Assembly (NCBI RefSeq): GCF_002846415.1
Contig: NZ_PJMX01000001.1
Span: 7,316,001-7,380,000, forward strand
Source: Streptomyces sp. TLI_146
GTDB taxonomy: Bacteria; Actinomycetota; Actinomycetes; Streptomycetales; Streptomycetaceae
Direction: 5' to 3'
DNA: 64,000 nucleotides
Below are positions 8,082-17,796 of the stretch, one piece after another. The notes under the pieces are model-generated. The model made no database searches, was not told where the DNA came from, and worked only from the letters and a program-made list of their open reading frames with translations. Position 1 is the stretch's first letter; each line of letters starts with the position of its first letter. The position numbers and the translations under genes are program-made.

Positions 8082-9301
8082 CGCGCGTCGGCCACCCGAA
8101 ACCGGATCCCCGCCTTCTGGATCCGTTCCAGAAGGGCATCGCCCATCGCCGTAACGGTGGTCAACTGGCCTGCCAGACGCGGCAACTCGTCGAACGCCAA
8201 ACTGAGCGCCCCCTCCGCGAGGATCTTGGCCGTCTCGTCGTACCCCGGGTCGCCGCCGGACACCTCGGTGAACACCCGCCGGCCCCCGCCTTCTCCCACG
8301 AACCGCAGGGAGAACCAGCTCCGGTCCCGCCGCTCCTGGTCGGGCCCGGTGCCCGGCTCGTAACGGTTGATCAGAAACCGCCGCGCGGCGGGCACTTGGG
8401 CCACCCCCAGCGCCGCCCCCGCCCCCGCCACCGCGCCCAGCGCGAGCGGCAGCCGTCGTACGGCGGCGAAGTGGCGGTAGCGGAAGTCGGGCCCGTAGCG
8501 CGCGCTCGCCGAGGCCGAGCGGGCCACCACCACCGGGTCGAGGACCGGCAGCGGCAGCGCCCACGCGCCGGTCTCGCGGCTGAAGTGCGGCGCGCCCAGC
8601 GGCGCACGGGCCCGGCGCCCCACGAGCCGGGGCTCGTGCAGCCGCCGCTCCCGGGCCGCCCGCAGCTGCTGCGGGCCCCGCCCCATCGCGGTGATCGCGG
8701 AGGCCAGGGTGCCGCCCGAGAACATCGCGTTGGACCGTACGAACCCGTCCACGCGCAGCGGCACGCCCTCGGGCAGCTGCTGGACCGTGTAATAGACACC
8801 CAGGTCGCACGGCACCGAGTCGAACCCGCAGGCGTGCACCAGGCGCGCGCCGGTCTCCCGGGCCCGCGCGTCGTGGCGTACGTACATCGTGTCCACGAAC
8901 TCCGGCTCGCCGGTCAGATCGAGGTAGTCGGTCCCCGCCTCGGCGCACGCGGCGACCAGGCCCTCGCCGTACCAGACGTACGGGCCGACCGTGGTCGCCA
9001 CCACCCGCGCGGACTCGGCGAGCGCGCGCAGCGAATCGGGGTCGGCGGAGTCCGCGGTGATCAGGGGGAGCGAGGCGCACGCCGGGTCGATCGCGGCCAG
9101 CTTCTCGCGCAGCGCCTCCAGTTTCGCGGCCGAGCGCCCCGCGATCGCCCAGCGGCACCCCCGCGGCGCGTGCGCCGCCAGATACTCCGCCGTGAGCGTG
9201 CCCACGAACCCCGTCGCCCCGAACAGGACGAGGTCGTACGGCCGCGCCGCCCGCCGTGCCTGCTGCTCCGCCGAACGCTCCGACCGCTCCGACCGTTCCA
9301 A
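8078..9301 (-). CDS. saccharopine dehydrogenase-like / trans-acting enoyl reductase family protein
   Basis: 407 aa. The N-terminal Rossmann motif is GATGFVG (28-34), followed by AGRSAAKL, the pattern of saccharopine-dehydrogenase-like NAD(P) proteins. The conserved middle motifs TVGPYVWYGEGLVAACAEAG and YLDLTGEPEF match the actinobacterial group that includes mycobacterial trans-acting enoyl reductases for lipid synthesis. Lysine-pathway function is unlikely. A hydrophobic segment (ALGAVAGAGAALGVAQV, about 280-296) may touch the membrane. TTG 9301 is chosen for its GGAGG about 8-12 nt upstream; the first ten codons repeat Glu-Arg-Ser three times, so a later start remains possible. The substrate is unknown. 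Confidence 0.8.
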   Translation of the reverse strand: MERSERSERSAEQQARRAARPYDLVLFGATGFVGTLTAEYLAAHAPRGCRWAIAGRSAAKLEALREKLAAIDPACASLPLITADSADPDSLRALAESARVVATTVGPYVWYGEGLVAACAEAGTDYLDLTGEPEFVDTMYVRHDARARETGARLVHACGFDSVPCDLGVYYTVQQLPEGVPLRVDGFVRSNAMFSGGTLASAITAMGRGPQQLRAARERRLHEPRLVGRRARAPLGAPHFSRETGAWALPLPVLDPVVVARSASASARYGPDFRYRHFAAVRRLPLALGAVAGAGAALGVAQVPAARRFLINRYEPGTGPDQERRDRSWFSLRFVGEGGGRRVFTEVSGGDPGYDETAKILAEGALSLAFDELPRLAGQLTTVTAMGDALLERIQKAGIRFRVADAR

Positions 9302-9406
9302 GGGGGTGCCCTCCGATTCATCCTGCCCCGGTCGCGCTCCCGCGCCGTTGTCGGTGGCTGAGGCTAGCGTGAGAAACGGCGTCGCGGGTGATCAAGGAGG
9401 ACGGAC

Positions 9407-9790
9407 ATGGGAGCACCGCCGAAGGCCGCGCTGGCGAAATGGGAGAAGGTGCGGGCGTTTGCCCTGGGGCTGCCGGGGGCCGTGGAGGAGCACCCCTGGG
9501 GGGAGACCGTCATCAAGGTCAACAAAAAGATTTTCGTCTTCCTCGGTGTTGACGACGGCAGCCATCCGCTGGGCATGGGCATCAAGCTGACGGACGACGC
9601 CACGCACGCGCACGCCCTGACCTCACCGGGCGCCCAGCCGTCCGGGTACGGCCTGGGCAAGTCGGGCTGGGTGCGGGTGCCGCTGGCCGAGAAGGGCGCG
9701 CCGAGGGCGGAGCTGCTCTGCGAGTGGGTGGAGGAGAGCTATCGGGCGATCGCCACGAAGAAGCTGATCGCGGAGCTCGACGGCGGCTGA
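9407..9790 (+). CDS. MmcQ/YjbR family protein
   Basis: 127 aa. Typical YjbR features are the N-terminal helix WEKVRAFALGLPGAVEEHPWGE, the strand VIKVNKKIFVFLGV, and the later GWVRVPL and WVEESYRAIATKKL segments. The fold resembles the CyaY/double-wing DNA-binding class, but no specific function is established. The strong Shine-Dalgarno AAGGAGG just upstream fixes ATG 9407. It is a single gene, divergent from the reductase gene. Confidence 0.87.
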   Translation: MGAPPKAALAKWEKVRAFALGLPGAVEEHPWGETVIKVNKKIFVFLGVDDGSHPLGMGIKLTDDATHAHALTSPGAQPSGYGLGKSGWVRVPLAEKGAPRAELLCEWVEESYRAIATKKLIAELDGG

Positions 9791-9830
9791 GCCGGGGGGC
9801 GAGGGAACGCCGGTGTACCACTCGGTAAAA

Positions 9831-9844
9831 ACCAAGCGCTTGCT
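9831..9844 (+). promoter_or_regulatory. TetR-type operator candidate (KstR2-like consensus)
   Basis: ACCAAGCGCTTGCT matches every fixed position of the published KstR2 consensus AnCAAGnnCTTGnT. It lies 83 bp before the CoA-transferase start, ahead of the acyl-CoA operon. The match is seen directly; binding by a KstR2-type TetR repressor is inference. Confidence 0.5.
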
Positions 9845-9886
9845 CGCGCAAGGGGCTTGTGCGAAGTGGAACGTGTTCTTAGCATC

Positions 9887-9903
9887 ACTGATGTTACATC
9901 AGT
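9887..9903 (+). promoter_or_regulatory. perfect palindrome upstream of the acyl-CoA operon (MerR-site candidate)
   Basis: ACTGATGT-T-ACATCAGT is an 8-bp perfect inverted repeat centred 32 bp before the ATG at 9927. Its form resembles LiuR-type MerR sites in fatty and branched-chain acid catabolism, and a MerR gene ends this gene block at 15713-16450. Confidence 0.5.
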
Positions 9904-9926
9904 TGTGTCACAGTGCTGGGGGCTCG

Positions 9927-11081
9927 ATGACAGGTTCGGGAAACGGCCCGCTCACCGGGGTGCGCGTGGTCGAGCTGGCGGGGATCGGGCCCGGCCCGTT
10001 CGCCGCGATGCTCCTGGCCGACCTCGGCGCCGACGTGGTCAGGATCGACCGCCCGGGCGGTGCGGGACTCGCCGTCGACCCCGCGTACGACCTGACCAAC
10101 CGCAACAAGCGCTCCGTGCTGATCGACCTGAAGTCCGCCGACGGCCCCCGGCGCGTCCTCGACCTGGTCGAGAAGGCCGACATCCTCGTCGAGGGCTACC
10201 GCCCCGGCGTCGCCGAACGCCTCGGCGTCGGGCCCGAGGAGTGCCTGGCCCGCAACCCGGGGCTGGTCTACGGGCGGATGACCGGCTGGGGCCAGGACGG
10301 CCCGCTCGCCGCCCGCGCCGGACACGACATCGCGTACATCGCGGTCACCGGCACCCTCGGCATGATCGGCAGGCCGGACGAGGGGCCGACGGTCCCCGCC
10401 AACCTCGTGGGCGACTACGCGGGCGGCTCGCTCTACCTCGTCGTCGGCGTCCTCGCCGCCCTCCAGCACGCCCGGACGTCGGGGGAGGGGCAGGTCGTGG
10501 ACGCCGCGATCGTGGACGGCGCCGCCCACCTCGCCACCATGATCCACGGCATGATGGCGGCCGGCGGCTGGCAGGACCGGCGCGGCGCCAACCTGCTCGA
10601 CGGCGGCTGCCCGTTCTACGGCACCTATGAGACCTCCGACGGCCAGTACATGGCGGTCGGCTCCCTTGAGCAGCAGTTCTACGACGAGTTCATCCGCCTC
10701 CTGGGCCTCGACGCGGTCGCCCCGGCCCGTAAGGACCTGGCCCGCTGGGAGGAGCTGCGCACGGCCATCGCCGAGCGGTTCCGTACCCGTACGCGCGAGG
10801 AGTGGACGGCCGTCTTCGAGGGGTCGGACGCGTGCGTGGCGCCCGTGCTCTCCCTGCGCGAGGCCCCTGCCCACCCTCATCTGGCCGCCCGCGCCACCTT
10901 CGTCGAGCACGGCGGCCTGACCCAGCCGGCGCCCGCGCCCCGGTTCTCGGCCACCCCCGGCTCCGTCCGCCGTCCGCCCGCCCTGCCCGGCGCCGACACC
11001 GCCGAGGTCGCCCGCGACTGGGCCGTGCCGGAGCTCGCCGGGGCCGGGAACGCCAAGCCCACCAAGGAGAACGACCGTTGA
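9927..11081 (+). CDS. CaiB/BaiF CoA-transferase family, alpha-methylacyl-CoA racemase type
   Basis: 384 aa. The pairing of H133 (GHDIAY) with D163 (NLVGDYAGG) corresponds to the His/Asp catalytic pair of alpha-methylacyl-CoA racemases, which invert 2-methyl stereochemistry so branched acyl-CoAs can be beta-oxidised. The N-terminus GVRVVELAGIGPGPFAAMLLADLGADVVRI is the family's standard opening. A later ATG (9927) is chosen over upstream in-frame starts because the region before it carries the two palindromes and poor codon bias. It is the first gene of the acyl-CoA operon; its TGA overlaps the TTG of the dehydrogenase. Confidence 0.88.
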   Translation: MTGSGNGPLTGVRVVELAGIGPGPFAAMLLADLGADVVRIDRPGGAGLAVDPAYDLTNRNKRSVLIDLKSADGPRRVLDLVEKADILVEGYRPGVAERLGVGPEECLARNPGLVYGRMTGWGQDGPLAARAGHDIAYIAVTGTLGMIGRPDEGPTVPANLVGDYAGGSLYLVVGVLAALQHARTSGEGQVVDAAIVDGAAHLATMIHGMMAAGGWQDRRGANLLDGGCPFYGTYETSDGQYMAVGSLEQQFYDEFIRLLGLDAVAPARKDLARWEELRTAIAERFRTRTREEWTAVFEGSDACVAPVLSLREAPAHPHLAARATFVEHGGLTQPAPAPRFSATPGSVRRPPALPGADTAEVARDWAVPELAGAGNAKPTKENDR

Positions 11082-12220
11082 AGCGGCAGATCTTCACCGC
11101 CGAGCACGACGCCTTCCGCGAGAGTGTCCGCACCTTCCTCGCCAAGGAGGTCCTGCCGCACTACGACCAGTGGGAGAAGGACGGCATCGTCTCGCGCGAG
11201 GCCTGGCTGGCCGCCGGGCGCCAGGGGCTGCTCGGGCTCGCGGTGGACGAGGAGTACGGGGGCGGCGGCAACGCCGACTTCCGCTACAGCGCGGTGCTCG
11301 CCGAGGAGTTCACCCGGGCGGGCGCGGCGGGCCTCGCCATCGGGCTGCACAACGACATCATCGGGCCGTATCTGACCGGGCTCGCCACCGACGAGCAGAA
11401 GCGGCGCTGGCTGCCGGGCTTCTGCGACGGCTCGCTGATCACGGCGATCGCCATGACCGAGCCCGGCGCCGGATCCGACCTCCAGGGCATCGCCACGCAC
11501 GCCGAGGACAAGGGCGACCACTGGCTGCTCAACGGCTCCAAGACGTTCATCTCCAACGGCATCCTCGCCGACCTGGTAATCGTCGTCGCGAAGACCACTC
11601 CCGAGGGCGGCGCCCACGGGCTCTCGCTGCTCGTCGTCGAGCGGGGCATGGCGGGCTTCGAGCGCGGCCGCAACCTCGACAAGATCGGCCAGAAGTCCCA
11701 GGACACGGCCGAGCTGTTCTTCACCGACGTACGCGTCCCCAAGGAGAACCTGCTCGGCGAGCTCGACGGCGCCTTCATCCACCTGATGACCAACCTGGCG
11801 CAGGAGCGCATCGCCATCGCCGTCGCCGGGATCGCCGCCGCCGAGCACCTGGTCGAGATCACCACGCAGTACGTGAAGGAGCGCGAGGCGTTCGGGCGGC
11901 CGCTCGCCACCAAGCAGCACATCCGCTTCGAGATCGCCGAAATGGCCACCGAGTGCGCCGTCACCCGTGCGTTCCTCGACCGCTGCATCGTGGATCACTC
12001 GAACGGGGAGCTCGACGCCGTACACGCCTCGATGGCCAAGTGGTGGGCCACCGAACTCCAGAAGCGCACCGCCGACCGCTGTCTGCAACTGCACGGCGGC
12101 TACGGCTATATGAGCGAGTACCGCGTCGCCAGGGCTTTCACGGACGGACGCATCCAGACCATCTACGGCGGGACCACCGAGATCATGAAGGAGATCATCG
12201 GTCGTTCCCTGCTCGGCTAA
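11078..12220 (+). CDS. acyl-CoA dehydrogenase, long-chain type
   Basis: 380 aa, full length. FAD-binding signatures are AIAMTEPGAGSDLQ (123-136) and the C-terminal LQLHGGYGYMSEYRVAR. The C-terminal loop reads IYGGTTEIMKEI, with Gly where medium-chain enzymes have the catalytic Glu. E243 in QERI occupies the alternative catalytic position of long-chain and isovaleryl enzymes. It oxidises an acyl-CoA to the 2-enoyl-CoA, passing electrons to ETF. TTG 11078 is chosen: AAGGAGA lies 8 nt upstream, and the start overlaps the previous stop by 4 nt (TTGA), implying translational coupling. Confidence 0.92.
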   Translation: MKRQIFTAEHDAFRESVRTFLAKEVLPHYDQWEKDGIVSREAWLAAGRQGLLGLAVDEEYGGGGNADFRYSAVLAEEFTRAGAAGLAIGLHNDIIGPYLTGLATDEQKRRWLPGFCDGSLITAIAMTEPGAGSDLQGIATHAEDKGDHWLLNGSKTFISNGILADLVIVVAKTTPEGGAHGLSLLVVERGMAGFERGRNLDKIGQKSQDTAELFFTDVRVPKENLLGELDGAFIHLMTNLAQERIAIAVAGIAAAEHLVEITTQYVKEREAFGRPLATKQHIRFEIAEMATECAVTRAFLDRCIVDHSNGELDAVHASMAKWWATELQKRTADRCLQLHGGYGYMSEYRVARAFTDGRIQTIYGGTTEIMKEIIGRSLLG

Positions 12221-12241
12221 CCCTCTTTGAAAGGCTTTTCC

Positions 12242-13456
<1,215 letters not shown>

Positions 13457-13497
13457 CCGTCCTCTTCCCGGCCAACCCCGTTACGGAGCAGCATCAC

Positions 13498-15672
13498 ATG
13501 ACCGAGAGCACGACCATCCGCTGGCAACAGGACGAGACCGGCGTCGTCACCCTCGTCCTCGACGACCCCAACCAGTCCGCCAACACGATGAACCAGGCCT
13601 TCAAGGACTCGATCGCTGCGATCGCCGACCGCGCCGAGGCCGAGAAGGACTCCATCCGCGGCATCATCTACGCCTCCGCCAAGAAGACCTTCTTCGCGGG
13701 CGGCGACCTCAAGGAAATGATCCAGGTCGGCCCGGAGAACGCCCAGCAGGCGTTCGAGACCGGCACCGCCATCAAGCACTCGCTGCGCCGCATCGAGACC
13801 CTGGGCAAGCCGGTCGTCGCCGCCATCAACGGCGCGGCGCTCGGCGGCGGTTACGAGATCGCCCTCGCCAGCCACCACCGCATCGCCCTCGACGCCCCCG
13901 GCTCCAAGATCGGCCTGCCCGAGGTGACGCTCGGCCTGCTCCCGGCGGGCGGCGGCGTGACCCGTACCGTACGGCTCATGGGCATCGCGGACGCGCTGCT
14001 GAAGGTGCTGCTCCAGGGCACCCAGTACTCACCGCAGCGGGCCCTGGAGAACGGCCTGGTGCACGAGGTCGCGGCCACCCCCGAGGAGATGCTCGCCAAG
14101 GCCCGCGCCTTCATCGACGCCAACCCCGAGTCCCAGCAGCCCTGGGACGTCAAGGGCTACCGGATCCCGGGCGGCACCCCGTCGAACCCGAAGTTCGCCG
14201 CCAACCTCCCGGCCTTCCCGGCCAACCTCAAGAAGCAGCTGAACGGCGCCCCCTACCCGGCCCCGCGCAACATCCTCGCGGCCGCCGTCGAGGGCTCCCA
14301 GGTCGACTTCGAGACCGCCCTGACCATCGAGGCCCGCTACTTCACCGAGCTGGTCACCGGCCAGACCGCGAAGAACATGATCCAGGCGTTCTTCTTCGAC
14401 CTCCAGGCCGTCAACTCCGGCGCCAACCGCCCCAAGGGCATCGAGCCGCGCCCGGTCCGCAAGGTCGCCGTGCTCGGCGCCGGCATGATGGGCGCGGGCA
14501 TCGCGTACTCGTGCGCCCGGGCCGGCATCGACGTCGTCCTCAAGGACGTCTCGCTGGAGGCCGCACAGAAGGGCAAGGCGTACTCGGAGAAGCTCCTCGC
14601 CAAGGCGCTCTCCCGGGGCCGCACCACCGAGGCGAAGCGGGACGAGCTGCTCGCCCGGATCACCCCCACCGCCACCCCGCAGGACCTGGCGGGCTGTGAC
14701 GCGGTGATCGAGGCGGTCTTCGAGAACACCGAGCTCAAGCACAAGGTGTTCCAGGAGATCCAGGACATCGTCGAGCCGGACGCGCTGCTCTGCTCCAACA
14801 CCTCGACCCTGCCGATCACGGGCCTCGCCGAGGGCGTCACGCGGCAGGCCGACTTCATCGGGCTGCACTTCTTCTCGCCCGTCGACAAGATGCCGCTCGT
14901 CGAGATCATCAAGGGCGAGCGCACCGGCGAGGAGGCGCTGGCCCGCGCCTTCGACCTGGTCCGCCAGATCAAGAAGACCCCGATCGTGGTCAACGACTCG
15001 CGCGGTTTCTTCACCTCGCGGGTCATCGGCCAGTTCATCAACGAGGGCGTCGCGATGCTCGGCGAGGGCGTCGAGCCCGCCTCGATCGAGCAGGCGGCGG
15101 GCCAGGCGGGATACCCCGCCAAGGTGCTCTCGCTGATGGACGAGCTGACCCTCACCCTGCCCCGCAAGATCCGCGACGAGACGCGGCGCGCGGTCGAGGA
15201 GGCGGGCGGTGTCTGGCCCGGCCACCCGGCGGACGCGGTCATCGACCGGATGGTCGACGAGTTCGGCCGCCCCGGCCGCAGCGGCGGCGCGGGCTTCTAC
15301 GAGTACGACGGCGACGGCAAGCGCGTCCGGCTCTGGCCGGGGCTGCGCGAGCACTTCGGCAAGCCCGGCGTGGACGTCCCCTTCGAGGACATGAAGGAGC
15401 GGATGCTCTTCGCGGAGTCGCTCGACACCGTCCGCCTCTTCGAGGAGGGCGTGCTCACCTCGGTGGCCGACGCCAACATCGGCTCCATCATGGGCATCGG
15501 CTTCCCGGCATGGACGGGCGGCGTGATCCAGTACATCAACGGTTACGAGGGCGGGCTCCCCGGCTTCGTGGCCCGCGCCCGCGAGCTGGCCGAGCGCTAC
15601 GGCGACCGGTTCCTGCCGCCCGCGCTGCTCGTGGAGAAGGCGGAGAAGGGCGAGAAGTTCGCCGACGCGTGA
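13498..15672 (+). CDS. fadB: FadB-type enoyl-CoA hydratase / 3-hydroxyacyl-CoA dehydrogenase
   Basis: 724 aa, the usual size of trifunctional alpha subunits. The N-terminal crotonase domain has the oxyanion motif FFAGGDLKEM and catalytic glutamates E120 (GGGYE) and E142 (LPEVTLG). The NAD-binding dehydrogenase domain starts near residue 321 with VAVLGAGMMGAGIAYSCARA; the catalytic His is in LHFFSPVDKM. It hydrates enoyl-CoA and oxidises the 3-hydroxyacyl-CoA for the thiolase encoded upstream. GGAG precedes ATG 13498. It is the last gene of the operon, with 40 bp to the convergent MerR gene. Confidence 0.94.
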   Translation: MTESTTIRWQQDETGVVTLVLDDPNQSANTMNQAFKDSIAAIADRAEAEKDSIRGIIYASAKKTFFAGGDLKEMIQVGPENAQQAFETGTAIKHSLRRIETLGKPVVAAINGAALGGGYEIALASHHRIALDAPGSKIGLPEVTLGLLPAGGGVTRTVRLMGIADALLKVLLQGTQYSPQRALENGLVHEVAATPEEMLAKARAFIDANPESQQPWDVKGYRIPGGTPSNPKFAANLPAFPANLKKQLNGAPYPAPRNILAAAVEGSQVDFETALTIEARYFTELVTGQTAKNMIQAFFFDLQAVNSGANRPKGIEPRPVRKVAVLGAGMMGAGIAYSCARAGIDVVLKDVSLEAAQKGKAYSEKLLAKALSRGRTTEAKRDELLARITPTATPQDLAGCDAVIEAVFENTELKHKVFQEIQDIVEPDALLCSNTSTLPITGLAEGVTRQADFIGLHFFSPVDKMPLVEIIKGERTGEEALARAFDLVRQIKKTPIVVNDSRGFFTSRVIGQFINEGVAMLGEGVEPASIEQAAGQAGYPAKVLSLMDELTLTLPRKIRDETRRAVEEAGGVWPGHPADAVIDRMVDEFGRPGRSGGAGFYEYDGDGKRVRLWPGLREHFGKPGVDVPFEDMKERMLFAESLDTVRLFEEGVLTSVADANIGSIMGIGFPAWTGGVIQYINGYEGGLPGFVARARELAERYGDRFLPPALLVEKAEKGEKFADA

Positions 15673-15712
15673 GCGAGGGGTGAGGGCGGGGGAGCGCGGA
15701 GCCCCCCGCCCG

Positions 15713-16450
15713 TCACTCCGACTCGGCGCGGAACGCCGCCCGCAGCTCCTCCTTGAGCGAGCGCTGGAACGCGGTGACCAGCGCCTGCACCACCATGGGC
15801 TGCATATGGGCCGACAGCGACCGCATCGCCGCCACATGGTCGGGGTCCGACTCCCGCTCCCGGTACGGGTTCCACACCTCGTCCCGGAACAGCCGCGTCA
15901 GCTCGTGCGCGGCCGAGCGGGTGTGTTCCAGCAGCACGGTCCGCGCCGCCAGGATCGTCTCGTGGGCGATCGGCACGTCCAGGAGCTGCACCCCGAGCGC
16001 GAGCAGGCCCGGGTCGACCAGGAACGCGTCGGCTTCGCCCTCGGTCCGCTCGAGGACGCTCATCGCGGCCAGCCGGTCGAGGTCCGTGTCGGACAGCGCC
16101 CGCCCGGCCCGCCGCTCCAGCTCGGCCCGGGTGGCCTCCTCGGCCGCGTCCGGGGCCCAGGAGGCCACCACGGCGCGGTGGATGGCCAGGTCGTGCGCGC
16201 TGAGGTCGGGCGGCAGCTGCTCCAGATACCGCTCGATCGCGGCCAGCGTCATCCCGTGGTGCTGCAACTCCTCGATCAGCGCGAGCCGGGACAGATGCGC
16301 CGGGCCGTAGTGGCCGACGCGGCGCGGACCGATCGCGGGGGGCGGCAGCAGACCGCGCGTGCTGTAGAAACGGATGGTGCGCACGGTGACCCCGGCCCGC
16401 GCGGCCAGTTCGTCGACCGTCAGGGTCGGCTCCTCGGTCTCCGTCGCCAT
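15713..16450 (-). CDS. MerR family transcriptional regulator
   Basis: 245 aa. The N-terminal MerR helix-turn-helix and wing read LTVDELAARAGVTVRTIRFYSTRGLL (about 9-34). A short helical linker follows, then a roughly 130-aa C-terminal helical domain without metal-binding cysteines, so it is not a metal or SoxR-type sensor. Facing the acyl-CoA operon suggests it controls that operon, as LiuR-type MerR proteins do. The palindrome at 9887-9903 would be a target; its own upstream region holds CAACAG-type repeats near 16485-16520. The effector is unknown, possibly an acyl-CoA. Confidence 0.85.
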   Translation of the reverse strand: MATETEEPTLTVDELAARAGVTVRTIRFYSTRGLLPPPAIGPRRVGHYGPAHLSRLALIEELQHHGMTLAAIERYLEQLPPDLSAHDLAIHRAVVASWAPDAAEEATRAELERRAGRALSDTDLDRLAAMSVLERTEGEADAFLVDPGLLALGVQLLDVPIAHETILAARTVLLEHTRSAAHELTRLFRDEVWNPYRERESDPDHVAAMRSLSAHMQPMVVQALVTAFQRSLKEELRAAFRAESE

Positions 16451-16575
16451 GGCGGTGCCTCGTTTCCCCGGGTGCGCGGACTGCGATGCAACAGTATTGC
16501 TGTCTCACCACTGTTGTCACCCACGCCGTGGTCACCCGCGCTGCGGTCACCTACCCGGGGAACGGGCCGCCCGGC

Positions 16576-17565
16576 TCAGCCGCCCGCGACCAGCGGGTAG
16601 TGGTCGGAGAGGTTGGTGTACGTGTAGCTCTTGCCCCAGCTGCTCACCGTCCAGGGCTCCGACTGCTCCTTGACGACGTTGTTGTTCCAGCCGGACGGGC
16701 GCGCGTGCCCCTGGTAGTGCAGCACGTAGTCGAGGTCCTCGCGCGCCTCCCCGGGGTAGCGGTAGGCGGCGATCGAGTTGTCGACGGTGTCGAACGAGTA
16801 GGTGTGGCCGGTGCGCGAGTCCGCCGCGACCAGACCGCCGTCCGCGAGCATCGAGGCGTACTCGGAGCTGTGCGAGTCGACGTTGAGGTCACCGGCGAGC
16901 ATCACCTGCTCGTTCGCCGGGATGTTCTTGGCGTCCAGGAACGACTTGACGGCCTTGAGCTGGAGCGAGCGGTCCTTGGCGGCCTCGCCCGCGCCGCAGC
17001 CGGAGTCGGTGGACTGGAGGTGGGTGCCCACGACGTGCACCTTGGTGCCGTTGACGTTGAGCACGACGTACGCGATGCCCTTGTTGGACCACCAGTCGGC
17101 GCCGCAGGCGTCCTTGAAGATCACCTGCTCCTTGCGGACGATCGGCCACTTGCTGAGCACGGCGACGCCGCCGTCCTCGGGGGTGGTCGAGGAGTACGAG
17201 CCGCCGGTGGCGTCCCAGCCGTCCTTGCTCCGGCCGACGACCGGCGTCTGGTACGGGTACTGGGCGGCGGCGTTCCGCTTCAGCGCGTCGGAGGTGGTGT
17301 TGTCGAACGCCTCCTGGAGGACGACGACGTCGTTGCCCTGGAAGAAGGGCGTGGCGGGTATCGCCTGGGCCCGGTGCTCCTGGCCCCAGTTCGGGTACAG
17401 GCTGGTGCTCATCATGAACGTGTTGTACGTCAGGACCTTCAGCCGGGGCGCGTCCGTGGAGGCGGTGTCGGCCGAGGCCGACGGGGCGGCGGCGGCCAGC
17501 GTGGCGGCGGCGAGCGCGGTGGCGAGGGCCGCGCCGGGGACACGGTGAAGCGCGGAGTGCGGCAC
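16576..17565 (-). CDS. secreted sphingomyelinase C-like phosphodiesterase
   Basis: 329 aa from GTG 17565, chosen for GGGAG 5 nt upstream; this puts a clear signal peptide at the start (about 30 aa, cleavage after SASA). The mature domain belongs to the endonuclease/exonuclease/phosphatase superfamily: LKVLTYNTFMM at the start, the catalytic LQEAFDN, the H of VVGTHLQS, the metal site GDLNVDSHSSEY, and the terminal NLSDHYPLVA with the general-base His. Bacterial neutral sphingomyelinases have these motifs and are secreted, cutting sphingomyelin to ceramide and phosphocholine. Other phosphodiesters could be the true substrate. No operon partner. Confidence 0.85.
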   Translation of the reverse strand: MPHSALHRVPGAALATALAAATLAAAAPSASADTASTDAPRLKVLTYNTFMMSTSLYPNWGQEHRAQAIPATPFFQGNDVVVLQEAFDNTTSDALKRNAAAQYPYQTPVVGRSKDGWDATGGSYSSTTPEDGGVAVLSKWPIVRKEQVIFKDACGADWWSNKGIAYVVLNVNGTKVHVVGTHLQSTDSGCGAGEAAKDRSLQLKAVKSFLDAKNIPANEQVMLAGDLNVDSHSSEYASMLADGGLVAADSRTGHTYSFDTVDNSIAAYRYPGEAREDLDYVLHYQGHARPSGWNNNVVKEQSEPWTVSSWGKSYTYTNLSDHYPLVAGG

Positions 17566-17747
17566 TGGAACTCCCGTGGGTGGAGTGGGGGGTTGGGCTG
17601 GCGGCCACATCAAACCAGCCACAGTTACTTCGGGGTAACCGTTCGGTGGCGCATTTCTTGCCGGGGTCGTAACCAGCGGGGGATCTTGGTGTGGAAACGC
17701 CGGATGTCGGGCGGGGTGTCAAGGCGGATGGGCCGGCTGTCAGGGCG

Positions 17748-17773
17748 GATGACAGTGGGGAGAATGTGTCATC
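17748..17773. promoter_or_regulatory. inverted repeat upstream of the MpaB-type oxygenase
   Basis: GATGACA (17748-17754) and TGTCATC (17767-17773) form a perfect 7-bp inverted repeat with a 12-bp spacer, 24 bp before ATG 17797. An operator is plausible. The 231-bp divergent region from 17566 otherwise shows nothing I recognise. Confidence 0.4.
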
Positions 17774-17796
17774 TGTTATCTGATATCCCTGAATAC

